This document shows positions 51,093 to 59,629 of a DNA stretch of 64,000 nucleotides, one piece after another (the stretch's first letter is position 1; every line of letters starts with the position of its first letter). A model generated the notes under the pieces. It saw only the letters and a list, made by a program, of their open reading frames with translations, ran no database searches and was not told the DNA's origin. The translations under genes were made by a program, and so were the position numbers. Source of the DNA: Streptomyces buecherae (GTDB taxonomy: Bacteria > Actinomycetota > Actinomycetes > Streptomycetales > Streptomycetaceae). The stretch lies in contig NZ_CP060404.1 of the NCBI RefSeq assembly GCF_014295035.1, forward strand, positions 4,062,501-4,126,500, read 5' to 3'.

Positions 51093-51422
51093 TCAGTGGG
51101 CGAAGACCGTGCTGGCGAGGATCACGTGGGTGGCGGTGCCGCCGAGGATGCTCAGCAGGGCGGTGCGGCGCCACAGGTGGAGGCCGACGGTGACGGCCAG
51201 GGCCACGAGCGGGGCGGTGGCGCGGGCTTCGGTCACCGGCAGGTCGTGCAGGCAGTAGACGACCAGGATCACCATGACGCCGGCGGGCATGTGGGCACTG
51301 AGGTACCGGGCGGTTCCGCTCTCGCGCAGCGGGGTGAGCGCGGCGAACGGCAGGGCGCGCAGGGCCCAGGTCACGGCGGCGGAGACGAGGACGGCGGCGA
51401 TGGCGTAGCGGGTGTCAGGCAT
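51093..51422 (-). CDS. azlD: branched-chain amino acid exporter subunit AzlD
   Basis: A 109-residue membrane protein with about four hydrophobic segments. The N-terminus RYAIAAVLVSAAVTWALRALPFA, with Arg-Ala-Leu-Pro, is the AzlD signature; HMPAGVMVILVVYCL and a final GGTATHVILASTVF follow. With AzlC it forms an exporter of branched-chain or related amino acids. Its start overlaps the azlC stop by 8 bp. No separate promoter is seen, so it is read from azlC. Confidence 0.88.
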   Translation of the reverse strand: MPDTRYAIAAVLVSAAVTWALRALPFAALTPLRESGTARYLSAHMPAGVMVILVVYCLHDLPVTEARATAPLVALAVTVGLHLWRRTALLSILGGTATHVILASTVFAH

Positions 51423-52164
51423 GGCGCGGTGTCCGGGACGTGGCGAGGCGGCGGCCCAGCAGGGCGGCGGTGAACAGGGCGAAGGCGGCCGGGAGCATCT
51501 GGCCGGGGAAGAGGAGGCGGGCGAACAGGGCGCTGAGCACGGCCAGGACGGGGGTGGCCAGGTGGCCCCGCAGGTCGCGGACGGCGTCCAGGGCGAGGAC
51601 GGTGAACAGGGCGGTCAGGGCGAAGTCCAGGCCGGTGACGCGGTCGGGGATGAAGGAGCCGAGCAGGGCCCCGACGGTCGCACTGGCCGCCCAGTACAGG
51701 TGCAGGAAGAACTGCAGCCACAGGATGCGGCGGCTGGACCAGGCGCTGGCCCGCTCGCCGGTGGTCAGCGCGTACGCCTCGTCGCACAGCGCGTAGGTGC
51801 TGTATGTCTTGCCGAGCCGGCCACCCACGCGGTGCAGCGGGAAGGACAGCGTGTAGAAGACGTGCCGGACGTTCACCAGGAGCGCGGAGACCGCGATCGA
51901 GGCGAGCGGGGCGGAGGCCGCGACCATGCCGATGAGCAGGAACTCGAACGATCCGCCGAAGACGAGCGCCGCCGACAGCCCCGCCCACCACCACTCCAGA
52001 CCCGACTGCGTCACCAGCGCCCCGTAGGCGAGCCCGAGCGGCAGGAAGGCCAGGCCCACACCTGCGGAGTCCCGCAACGCCGCGTGCGCATCGGAGTGGG
52101 GCGCGGGCGGCGGGGCGGGTGAGCACCGAGGGCGGTCCTCGGTGGCGACGGGGCTGGTCTCCAT
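51415..52164 (-). CDS. azlC: branched-chain amino acid exporter permease AzlC
   Basis: A 249-residue permease. Typical AzlC stretches are GLAFLPLGLAYGALVTQSG, WAGLSAALVFGGSFEFLLIG, ALLVNVRHVFYTLSF and TYALCDEAYALTT. The first 30 residues are Pro/Ser-rich and polar. ATG at 52164 has no ribosome binding site; TAAAAT on the minus strand ends 7 nt before it, so the transcript may be leaderless. It is divergent from the Lrp regulator, whose binding dyad overlaps this -10. Confidence 0.9.
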   Translation of the reverse strand: METSPVATEDRPRCSPAPPPAPHSDAHAALRDSAGVGLAFLPLGLAYGALVTQSGLEWWWAGLSAALVFGGSFEFLLIGMVAASAPLASIAVSALLVNVRHVFYTLSFPLHRVGGRLGKTYSTYALCDEAYALTTGERASAWSSRRILWLQFFLHLYWAASATVGALLGSFIPDRVTGLDFALTALFTVLALDAVRDLRGHLATPVLAVLSALFARLLFPGQMLPAAFALFTAALLGRRLATSRTPRHA

Positions 52165-52171
52165 GCGTGGA

Positions 52172-52221
52172 ATTTTAGGATGGATGACGCCTCATATGGT
52201 TGCCACCTCTGATCCTAGAAT
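52172..52221. promoter_or_regulatory. divergent azlC / Lrp promoters with shared dyad
   Basis: ATTTTAGGAT (52172-52181) and ATCCTAGAAT (52212-52221) are inverted repeats with one mismatch, 30 bp apart. Each arm contains the likely -10 of one gene: TAAAAT on the minus strand for azlC and TAGAAT on the plus strand for the regulator. Both hexamers end 6-7 nt before an ATG. It is a probable Lrp/AsnC operator. Confidence 0.65.
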
Positions 52222-52227
52222 CGCCGT

Positions 52228-52686
52228 ATGAGCAACAAAGTGACGCTCGATGCCGTTGATCGCGACATTCTGTTTCACCTGGGCCAGGACGGGCGGCTGA
52301 CCAACGTCGAGCTGGCCAAGCGGGTCGGCCTGACCCCGCCGCCCTGCCTGCGCCGGGTCAAGCGGCTGGAGGAGGCCGGCGTCATCACCGGGTACCGGGC
52401 CGTCATCAACCCGCAGGCCCTGGGCCGTGGCCTTGAGGTCCTCGTCAACGTCGAGATCTACGCCCAGGACCGCAGGAGCTTCCAGGAGTTCGAGGACACC
52501 GTGTCCGCCTTCGAGGAGGTCACCGAGTTCCGCCGCATGTACGGGCGCCCGGACTACTTCATCCGCGTCGCGGTCGCCGACCACGCCGCCTACGAAGCAT
52601 TCATCACCGACAAGCTCAGCAGCCTGCCCGCCGTACTCCGCCTTGAGTCCCACCTGACCATGAAGGAGATCAAAACCATCCCGTAG
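52228..52686 (+). CDS. Lrp/AsnC family transcriptional regulator
   Basis: A 152-residue regulator. The N-terminal HTH (about 5-60) contains DAVDRDILFHLGQDGRLTN, ELAKRVGLTPPPCLRRVKRL and GVITGYRAVI. A C-terminal RAM (ligand-binding) domain (about 65-145) contains VEIYAQDRRSFQEFEDTV and MYGRPDYFIRVAV. Divergence from azlCD strongly suggests it senses an amino acid and controls that exporter. ATG at 52228 has TAGAAT 6 nt upstream and no Shine-Dalgarno sequence, so the mRNA is probably leaderless. Confidence 0.92.
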   Translation: MSNKVTLDAVDRDILFHLGQDGRLTNVELAKRVGLTPPPCLRRVKRLEEAGVITGYRAVINPQALGRGLEVLVNVEIYAQDRRSFQEFEDTVSAFEEVTEFRRMYGRPDYFIRVAVADHAAYEAFITDKLSSLPAVLRLESHLTMKEIKTIP

Positions 52687-52830
52687 GACGGACGCGGAAC
52701 TCACGGTTCCGTCCCGCCCGGCCAGCGGCTGGCCCGTCCGGCTCCGGTGCCGGCCACGGGACCCCTCCCGGGCCGGCTGCCAACAATGGGGTACGGCCAC
52801 GCACGCTCCGTGAACCGGGAAGAGACCGCG

Positions 52831-54369
52831 ATGGACGACACGCCGCACGCCACGCCGGAACCAGGCTCGCGACCCGTTCCCCCGGACGTCGGCGAGCACG
52901 ACGCGTCGTCGGACGACGCGGTGCCGTACGACGCGACGTCGGACTGGGGGACGCCTTGGCCGCCGCCGAAGCCGCCGCGCAGGCGCACGTACGACCCGCT
53001 CGCGGTCGCGCTGGGCAACGCCTCGCTGCTCGGCGTCGGCTACCTCTTCCTCGGCCGCCGACTGCTGGCCCTGGTCCAGGTCGCGGGCGCGGTCGCGCTG
53101 GTCGCGGTGTCGCTGGGCCGGGCCGAGCCGTGGTGCGAGTTCGCCGTGCTCGGCTGGTGGCTGCTGACGACCGCGCACGGCTGGTATCTGGCCCGCCGCG
53201 GCGACCCGCGCACCACCGCGCGCGGGTACCGCCTGGTCGCCGCCGGCCTGACACTGGCGGTGCTGCTGACCGTGGGGCTGCTGCGGCTGGACGCGGCGGG
53301 CATCGAGGACGACGTGACCCGGGCCCGCGAACGCGGCGACTGCGCGGCGGTGTTGGCGGCCCAGGACCAGGTGGGGTTCGGCCAGCGGGTGGCCGATGTC
53401 CGCGCCGCCGAGCGAGGGGAGGCCACCGCCGACGCCTGCCGGCGCCTGGACACCGCGCGCGAGGCCCTGACCCGCGGCCTGACCGGCGACACGGACGCGT
53501 TGGACAGCGGGTTCGCCACGCTGACCGAGGTGCTTGAGGAGTCGGGCCACGACGCGACGGTGGGCAGGACGCTCGACGCGTTCCTCGGCCGGCTGCCCGT
53601 CAGCGACGCCTGCCGCACCGCGGAGGTCACCGACTGGCTACGGGAGCGGAAGCCGCGCCACCACGTCCTGCGCCGGACGGCCGACACCGTGCGCCGGGTC
53701 GCCCCACAAGCCCTGGTGAGCTGCGCCGACGACCTGGGCGGCGACAGCGAGTGGGAGCACGCGCGCGAGCGCTACCGGCAACTCATCGACCGCTACCCGG
53801 ACAACGCGCTCTCCGGTCAGGCCCGGAAGGGCGCCCACCGGGCCACGCTGGCCATCGAGCTGGCGACCGTACGCGAGCGACTCGGCGACGCGTACGGCGG
53901 CCAACCCGCGTACTGCTCGGACCCGGCGAAGTACAGCGCAGCGCCCGCTGCCCGCGAGGGCGCCACCAACCGCGCGCTGATCTACGGCAACGACGAGTAC
54001 ACCGACCGGCTCCCGAAGAGTTGGCGGGCCGATGACGCCACCAAGGCCGCGCTGGTGGTCTGCGTGGACGAGACGGAGGCCGACGACAAGGGCAGCGCCG
54101 TCCGGACGTGCCCGTACGAGGCCAAGAACGCCGTCGGCGGCGTCCAGCAGGTGACGTTCCACAAGATCGCGATCCCGGTGAAGGTCTACGCGCTGCGCAC
54201 CGGCAAGCTCGTGGCCGACCGCACCGTGGAGATCGGCGGCACGAGCTGCCCGCGGTGGCTCAGGTACGAGTACTACCTCACGGACTTCGGCCCCCCGTCC
54301 GACATGCCCGTCAAGGAGACCACGGCCGACGTCCGCGCCGCCTTCGAGCCGCTGATCCGCCGCGGGTGA
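52831..54369 (+). CDS. multi-pass membrane protein with extracytoplasmic repeat region
   Basis: A 512-residue protein. A Pro/Asp-rich N-terminus (1-50) is followed by three likely transmembrane segments (about 60-80, 82-100 and 128-148: LGNASLLGVGYLFLG, VQVAGAVALVAVSLG and GLTLAVLLTVGLLRL). The remaining about 360 residues look extracytoplasmic, with TPR-like helices (ERYRQLIDRYPDNALSGQA) and several Cys that could pair (ERGDCAAVL, DACRRL, DACRTAEV, VSCADDL and YCSDP). ATG at 52831 follows GGGAAGAG. No enzyme motif was seen, and function is unknown. It is convergent with aspS across a strong hairpin. Confidence 0.7.
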   Translation: MDDTPHATPEPGSRPVPPDVGEHDASSDDAVPYDATSDWGTPWPPPKPPRRRTYDPLAVALGNASLLGVGYLFLGRRLLALVQVAGAVALVAVSLGRAEPWCEFAVLGWWLLTTAHGWYLARRGDPRTTARGYRLVAAGLTLAVLLTVGLLRLDAAGIEDDVTRARERGDCAAVLAAQDQVGFGQRVADVRAAERGEATADACRRLDTAREALTRGLTGDTDALDSGFATLTEVLEESGHDATVGRTLDAFLGRLPVSDACRTAEVTDWLRERKPRHHVLRRTADTVRRVAPQALVSCADDLGGDSEWEHARERYRQLIDRYPDNALSGQARKGAHRATLAIELATVRERLGDAYGGQPAYCSDPAKYSAAPAAREGATNRALIYGNDEYTDRLPKSWRADDATKAALVVCVDETEADDKGSAVRTCPYEAKNAVGGVQQVTFHKIAIPVKVYALRTGKLVADRTVEIGGTSCPRWLRYEYYLTDFGPPSDMPVKETTADVRAAFEPLIRRG

Positions 54370-54421
54370 GCCGCCGCCCACGCCGGCGGCGCCGGCCGCC
54401 GCCACGGTCGGCGCCGCCACA

Positions 54422-54464
54422 CGCCACGGCGCCCCGGACCGCGTGGGTCCGGGGCGCCGTGGCG
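54422..54464. terminator. 19-bp-stem bidirectional terminator
   Basis: Perfect arms at 54422-54440 and 54446-54464 flank a 5-nt loop GCGTG. It sits between the convergent membrane-protein gene (ends 54369) and aspS (ends 54492) and can serve both. Confidence 0.85.
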
Positions 54465-54491
54465 GCCTCGTACGGGCGAGCCCGCGCGGGG

Positions 54492-56339
54492 CTACTTGAC
54501 CGGCTTGGCCGGGTGAGCCTGCGGCTCCGCGCCCTTGGGCTCCCCGGCCTTGGGCTCCTTGGCCGCGGCCTGCTTGGCCGGCGCCGGCTTGCGCAGCGAC
54601 AGGTGCAGCTCGCGCAGCCGCGCCTCGTCCACCTCGCTGGGCGCGCCCATGAGCAGGTCCTGCGCGTTGCCGTTGAGCGGGAAGGCGATGGTCTCGCGGA
54701 TGTTGGGCTCGTCCGCGAGCAGCATCACGATGCGGTCCACGCCCGGCGCGATGCCGCCGTGCGGCGGGGCGCCGAACTTGAAGGCGCGGAGCATCCCGCC
54801 GAACTCGCGCTCCACCTCCTCCTGGGAGTAGCCCGCGATGCCGAACGCCTCGTACATGACCTCGGGCTCGTGGTTCCGGATGGCGCCGGAGGACAGCTCG
54901 GTGCCGTTGCAGACGATGTCGTACTGCCAGGCGAGGATGTCCAGCGGGTCCTTGGTGCGCAGCGCCTCCAGACCGCCCTGCGGCATGGAGAACGGGTTGT
55001 GCGAGAACTCGATCGCGCCGGTGTCCTCGTTCTTCTCGAACATCGGGAAGTCCACGACCCAGCAGAACCGGTAGACGTTCTCCTCGAAGTGCCCGGCGCG
55101 CTTGGCGGCCTCGACGCGCACCGCGCCCATGATCTTGGAGACCTCGTCGAAGTCACCGGCCCCGAAGAAGATCGACGTGCCGGCCTTGCCGCCGACCTCG
55201 GCGACCAGCTTGGCCACGTCGTCCTGGTTAAGGAACTTCGCGATCGGCCCGGTCAGCTTGCCGTCCTCGCCGATGCGCACCCAGGCCAGGCCCTTGGCGC
55301 CCTGTTCGACGGCGTACTCGCCGAGCTGGTCGAAGAACTTGCGCGGCTGCTCGCCGGTGTCCGGCACGGCCAGGGCGCGCACGTGCTTGTCGGCGAACGC
55401 CTTGAAGCCGGAGCCCGCGAACACGTGCGAGACGTCCACCAGCTCCAGGCGGGCCCGCAGGTCGGGCTTGTCCGAGCCGTACTTGAGCATCGCCTCGCGG
55501 AAGGGGATGCGCGGGAACGGCGAGGTGACCTCGCGGCCGTCGCCCAGCTCGTTGAACAGGTCGGTCATCACCTTCTCGATGACCTGGAACACGTCCTCCT
55601 GCTCGACGAAGCTCATCTCCACGTCGAGCTGGTAGAACTCGCCGGGCGAGCGGTCGGCGCGGGCGTCCTCGTCGCGGAAGCAGGGCGCGATCTGGAAGTA
55701 GCGGTCGAAGCCCGCGATCATCAGCAACTGCTTGAACTGCTGCGGGGCCTGCGGCAGCGCGTAGAACTTGCCGGCGTGCAGCCGCGAGGGCACCAGGAAG
55801 TCGCGGGCGCCCTCGGGCGAGGTGGCCGACAGGATCGGGGTGGCCAGCTCGTTGAAGCCGAGCGCGGTCATCTTCGAGCGCAGCGCGGCGATGACCTTCG
55901 AGCGCAGGATGATGTTGCGGTGCATGCGCTCGCGGCGCAGGTCGAGGAAGCGGTACTCGAGGCGGCGCTCCTCGTTCACGTTGTCCTCGGGGAAGACGGT
56001 GAACGGCAGCGGATCGGCGGCGCCCAGCACCTCGACGGCGCTGACCTCGACCTCGATGTCGCCGGTGGGCAGGTCCGGGTTGACGTTGTCCGCGCCGCGC
56101 GCGATGACCCGGCCGTCCACGCGGACGACGGTCTCCTTGGTGAGCGAGCTGAGCGCCTCGTTGGCGGCCGTGTCGGGCCGTACGACGAGCTGCACCACGC
56201 CGTAGTGGTCGCGCAGGTCGATGAAGAGGATGCCGCCCAGATTCCGTCGGTTGTGCAGCCAGCCGCTCAACCGCACCTCAGTGTCGACGTCAGCGGCACG
56301 GAGCTCGCCGCAGGTGTGGGACCGGTACCGATGCATCAT
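54492..56339 (-). CDS. aspS: aspartyl-tRNA synthetase
   Basis: A 615-residue class IIb synthetase. The N-terminal OB-fold anticodon-binding domain (about 1-105) contains VRLSGWLHNRRNLGGILFID, motif 1 lies around FNELATPILSATSPEGARDF, motif 2 includes FRDEDARADR, a bacterial GAD insertion follows, and motif 3 is PGVDRIVMLLADE. The last about 30 residues form a Lys/Ala/Pro/Glu tail. The start is ATGATG at 56339; the second ATG is equally possible. The divergent spacer to the SpoIIE gene contains alternative hairpins that could regulate it. Confidence 0.95.
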   Translation of the reverse strand: MMHRYRSHTCGELRAADVDTEVRLSGWLHNRRNLGGILFIDLRDHYGVVQLVVRPDTAANEALSSLTKETVVRVDGRVIARGADNVNPDLPTGDIEVEVSAVEVLGAADPLPFTVFPEDNVNEERRLEYRFLDLRRERMHRNIILRSKVIAALRSKMTALGFNELATPILSATSPEGARDFLVPSRLHAGKFYALPQAPQQFKQLLMIAGFDRYFQIAPCFRDEDARADRSPGEFYQLDVEMSFVEQEDVFQVIEKVMTDLFNELGDGREVTSPFPRIPFREAMLKYGSDKPDLRARLELVDVSHVFAGSGFKAFADKHVRALAVPDTGEQPRKFFDQLGEYAVEQGAKGLAWVRIGEDGKLTGPIAKFLNQDDVAKLVAEVGGKAGTSIFFGAGDFDEVSKIMGAVRVEAAKRAGHFEENVYRFCWVVDFPMFEKNEDTGAIEFSHNPFSMPQGGLEALRTKDPLDILAWQYDIVCNGTELSSGAIRNHEPEVMYEAFGIAGYSQEEVEREFGGMLRAFKFGAPPHGGIAPGVDRIVMLLADEPNIRETIAFPLNGNAQDLLMGAPSEVDEARLRELHLSLRKPAPAKQAAAKEPKAGEPKGAEPQAHPAKPVK

Positions 56340-56410
56340 TCATCCAAGTCATCTGAGCGGGGCGTGGACGGCGCGGGCGAGGCTTGGCTGAGCCGGGGCC
56401 CGGGCGCGAG

Positions 56411-56469
56411 TGCCACTGCGGGCAAGGTGCCAGCCTACCGCCCTGCCCGCTGTGGCATCGCGGGCAAGG
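56411..56469. promoter_or_regulatory. alternative-hairpin (attenuator-like) element between aspS and SpoIIE gene
   Basis: GCGGGCAAGG occurs at 56418-56427 and 56460-56469. Between them CCCTGCCCGC (56441-56450) can pair with either copy. The pairing with the left copy extends to 17 bp with two mismatches (56411-56427 with 56441-56457). Mutually exclusive stems of this kind are typical of attenuators, here 72-130 bp before aspS. Confidence 0.45.
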
Positions 56470-56580
56470 TACCCGGTCGGCGCCCGGAACCGCGGCACGT
56501 CGCCGCCCTGCCCGCCGGTCGGGTCGACGACCGGCCGTCCTCACTGGTAGCAAATCCATAAATGAACATAAAGTAGGGCA

Positions 56581-59109
56581 ATGCGTACCGAGGATGTTCT
56601 GGCCACGATCAGGACCGGCCTGTGGCGGTGGGGCAACGCCTCGGCGAAGGTCACCCTCGACGCCGAGGCGGCCCGGCTCCTCGGGCTGCCCGCCGTGCCC
56701 GTCACCCTCCCGGAGGCCACGGCCCGCGCCCGGTTCCACCCGGTCGACTGGACCGAGATCAACGGCATCATCAACCTCGCCCTGACCGAGGGCACCCTCG
56801 CCGAGGCCAGGCTGCGGGTCGTGGACGAGCACGGCACCGTGCTGCGCACGGTGCGCAGCCGCACCCGGCCCATCGTGCGCGGCGAACACTTCGAGCTGGT
56901 CGGCACCCTTGAGGAGGTCCCCGCCCTGGTGCCCGGCACCGCGGCGGCCACCCCCGTCACCGGCGACTGGCGGCGCAACCGCGAGGCGTTCCTGCTGGAC
57001 GCGGGGCGCGCGCTGGCCGAGGCACAGTCCAGCGCCGAGGTGCTACGGGTCGCCGCGGGGCTCTCCATGCCCGGCTTCACCCCCGACGGCCTCGCGGTCT
57101 TCGGCGTCGAGGGCAACCGGATCACCGTCATCGGCCATCAGGGGTACGGGGAGGAGGACGAGGGGCCGTTCTTCGACATGTCGGTGGACAGCGACTTCCC
57201 GGCGGCCGAGGCGGTGCGCACCGGCCGCGCGGTCTACCTGCCGACCCCCGAGGACTACCGCCGCCGCTTCCCCGCCGCCTGGGCGATCGCCCAGCCGCTC
57301 GGCCGCCACTCGTGGGCCTTCCTGCCGCTGATCGTGGCGGGCAGGACCATCGGCGCCTGGATGGGCGCCTTCAGCCAGCCGGTGTCCTTCACGCCCGACG
57401 AGCGCTCGGTGCTCACCACCATCGCCCGGATGTTCGCGCAGGCCCTGTCGCGGGCCAGCCTGCACGACACCGAGCGCGAACTCGCCGACGGCCTCCAGCG
57501 CGCGATGCTGCCCGACCGCAGGCCGGAGGTGCCGGGCCTGACCATCGCCGCGCGGTACGTGCCCACCGGCGGCGGACTCCAGGTCGGCGGCGACTGGTAC
57601 GACGTGATCCCGCTGCCGTCGGGCCGTACGGCGCTGGTCATCGGCGACGTCCAGGGGCACGACGTGCGGGCGGCGGGGCTGATGGGACAGTTGCGGATCG
57701 CGCTACGGGCGTACGCCACCGAGGGCCACCACCCGGACGCGGTGCTCTCCCGCGCCTCCCGGTTCTTCGCGAGCCTGACCGACACCGGCGGCCGGGCCCG
57801 GGCCGGCAGCGGCCCGCACATCGAGGACGACGACGCCGACCCGCGCTTCGCGACCTGCCTGTACATGGAGGTGGACCCGGCCACCGGCACCCTGGACGTC
57901 GCCCGCGCGGGCCACCCGGACCCGGCCATCGCGCACGGCGACGGCACGGTCATGCTCCGCCCGACGGCGGGCGGCCTGCCGCTCGGCGTCGTCCCCGACG
58001 CCGACTACCCCACGACGCGGCTCACCCTCGAACCGGACGAGACGCTGCTGGTCTGCACGGACGGCCTGATCGAGACGGGCGGCCACGACCTGCAGACCGG
58101 CTGGGAGCGCATCCGCGCGGTCCTCAGCGAACACCTGCGCGACCTGGACGCCCGGGCGGGTGCGGGCGACGCCGCTGGGGGGAGCGCGGAGGCGGGGGCG
58201 CGCCCGGGTACGGGGGCATCCCCAGGGGCGGTGGTGGGCCCGGCCGCCGGCGCGGGGACGGGCCCGACCGCCGGCGTGGGGACGGGCGCGGGTGGCGGCG
58301 CGGGGGCGGGTGGTGGTGGGGAGCCGGGGGGCGGTGAGGCGCTGGCCGCCGGCGTGCGCGGCGCGGGCGGGGGCGAGCCGCGGTTGCGCAGTCAGGAGGA
58401 CCTGGACGCGCTCGCCGACGCGCTGTTGCAGGCCGTCCACGGGCCGCCGTCGCACTACCGGACCGGGCCGCTGGCCGACCGCCGCGAGGACGACATCGCC
58501 TTCGTCCTGATATCCCGCGGTCTGCCGAGCCCCGAGGCGGCGGGCCCGCGCAGGCGCCGGGCCGCCATCACCGTGGCGCAGGCCCAGCCGGAGCAGATCT
58601 CGCAGGCCCGGCTCCAGCTCCGCCAGATGCTGCACGACTGGGCATCGGACGACCAGGTCGAGTCGGCCGTCCTGCTGCTGTCCGAGATGGTCACCAACGT
58701 GCTGATGCACACCGACGACGACGCGCTGGTGATCGCCGAGATCAGCGGCGAACCGGGCGCGCGCCGGCTACGGCTCGACGTCGCCGACGCCAGCGACGAA
58801 CTCCCGCACCGCCGCCACCCGGGCGAACTGGCGTCCTCGGGGCGCGGACTGCTGCTGATGGAGATGCTCGCGGGCTCCTGGGGCGTGGACCCACGGGGCG
58901 AGGGCAAGTGCATCTGGGTCGAGCTGCACGAGCCGGCCGCCGAGCCCACCACCGCCCCGGCCACCCACGCCACGAGGGCCGCCACCGTCACGCCGGCCCG
59001 TACGCCCACCGCCCCCACCCCCACACCCGAGCCGCCCCCCGCACCGGAACAGCCCTCCGCGCCGGGGCAGCCGCCCTTCCCCGAGCCGGACGCGACGGCG
59101 CAGGGCTGA
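56581..59109 (+). CDS. PAS/GAF-SpoIIE phosphatase-HATPase regulator
   Basis: An 842-residue cytoplasmic signalling protein. Residues about 10-115 are PAS-like and about 135-295 GAF-like (LAVFGVEGNRITVIGHQGYG). A SpoIIE/PP2C phosphatase domain runs about 300-640, with metal-binding Asp in GGDWYDVIPL and VIGDVQGHD and in REDDIAFVLISRG. It is split by a Gly/Ala-rich insertion (about 523-600). A C-terminal HATPase (about 662-783, LLLSEMVTNVLMHTDDDALV and GRGLLLMEML) is followed by a Pro-rich tail. Such proteins act on anti-anti-sigma factors and as anti-sigma kinases. TAAAGT and AGGGCA precede the ATG, in an AT-rich patch. Confidence 0.9.
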   Translation: MRTEDVLATIRTGLWRWGNASAKVTLDAEAARLLGLPAVPVTLPEATARARFHPVDWTEINGIINLALTEGTLAEARLRVVDEHGTVLRTVRSRTRPIVRGEHFELVGTLEEVPALVPGTAAATPVTGDWRRNREAFLLDAGRALAEAQSSAEVLRVAAGLSMPGFTPDGLAVFGVEGNRITVIGHQGYGEEDEGPFFDMSVDSDFPAAEAVRTGRAVYLPTPEDYRRRFPAAWAIAQPLGRHSWAFLPLIVAGRTIGAWMGAFSQPVSFTPDERSVLTTIARMFAQALSRASLHDTERELADGLQRAMLPDRRPEVPGLTIAARYVPTGGGLQVGGDWYDVIPLPSGRTALVIGDVQGHDVRAAGLMGQLRIALRAYATEGHHPDAVLSRASRFFASLTDTGGRARAGSGPHIEDDDADPRFATCLYMEVDPATGTLDVARAGHPDPAIAHGDGTVMLRPTAGGLPLGVVPDADYPTTRLTLEPDETLLVCTDGLIETGGHDLQTGWERIRAVLSEHLRDLDARAGAGDAAGGSAEAGARPGTGASPGAVVGPAAGAGTGPTAGVGTGAGGGAGAGGGGEPGGGEALAAGVRGAGGGEPRLRSQEDLDALADALLQAVHGPPSHYRTGPLADRREDDIAFVLISRGLPSPEAAGPRRRRAAITVAQAQPEQISQARLQLRQMLHDWASDDQVESAVLLLSEMVTNVLMHTDDDALVIAEISGEPGARRLRLDVADASDELPHRRHPGELASSGRGLLLMEMLAGSWGVDPRGEGKCIWVELHEPAAEPTTAPATHATRAATVTPARTPTAPTPTPEPPPAPEQPSAPGQPPFPEPDATAQG

Positions 59110-59629
59110 GCGGCGGGGGCCTGAGCGGCGCCGGGCTGAGCGACGGCGGGCGGGCGGCGACGGGAGGCCGGGCGGCAGCGGGAGAGCCGGGCGACGACGC
59201 GGGGGCCGGGCGGCCGGAGCGTGTGGTTCCGACGGCGAGCGGGTGCGGCGCGGGCGTCGAACGGGCGGACAGCCGCCGACAGTTGGTCTGGACCTAAGAC
59301 GGTACGACTCGGGCGCGCCGCCGCGCCAACCGGGCGCGGCACCCGGCGCCCGCCCCCACACACCACCCGCCCACCTGCGCACTCTGGCACCCCCCACACC
59401 ACATTTCCGGGCCACCGACGAACATCAACGGGCCCGCCCCGCCCCGAGTTGAGCTATTCCTCGCAAGGGACGAGTGGACACGTACGACCGCTGTGCGAGA
59501 ATTAATGACGCACATCCACGAGCGGACACGCACGACGTTTCACAAACCCTGCGCCCTTATCCGGCACAGGGCGTGGCAATACTTCCCGAACGGCTGCCCA
59601 TTTCACCGGCCCCGAGGCGAAGGGTTGTT
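59110..59629. promoter_or_regulatory. 520-bp region upstream of the methyltransferase / glycosyltransferase pair
   Basis: No gene was supported. The left part (to about 59280) is G-rich with GCGGG and CCGGGC repeats. From about 59440 the sequence is clearly less GC rich (GAGAATTAATGACGC near 59497) and leads to GAAGGG before the ATG at 59630; the promoter of the pair should lie here. Confidence 0.45.
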
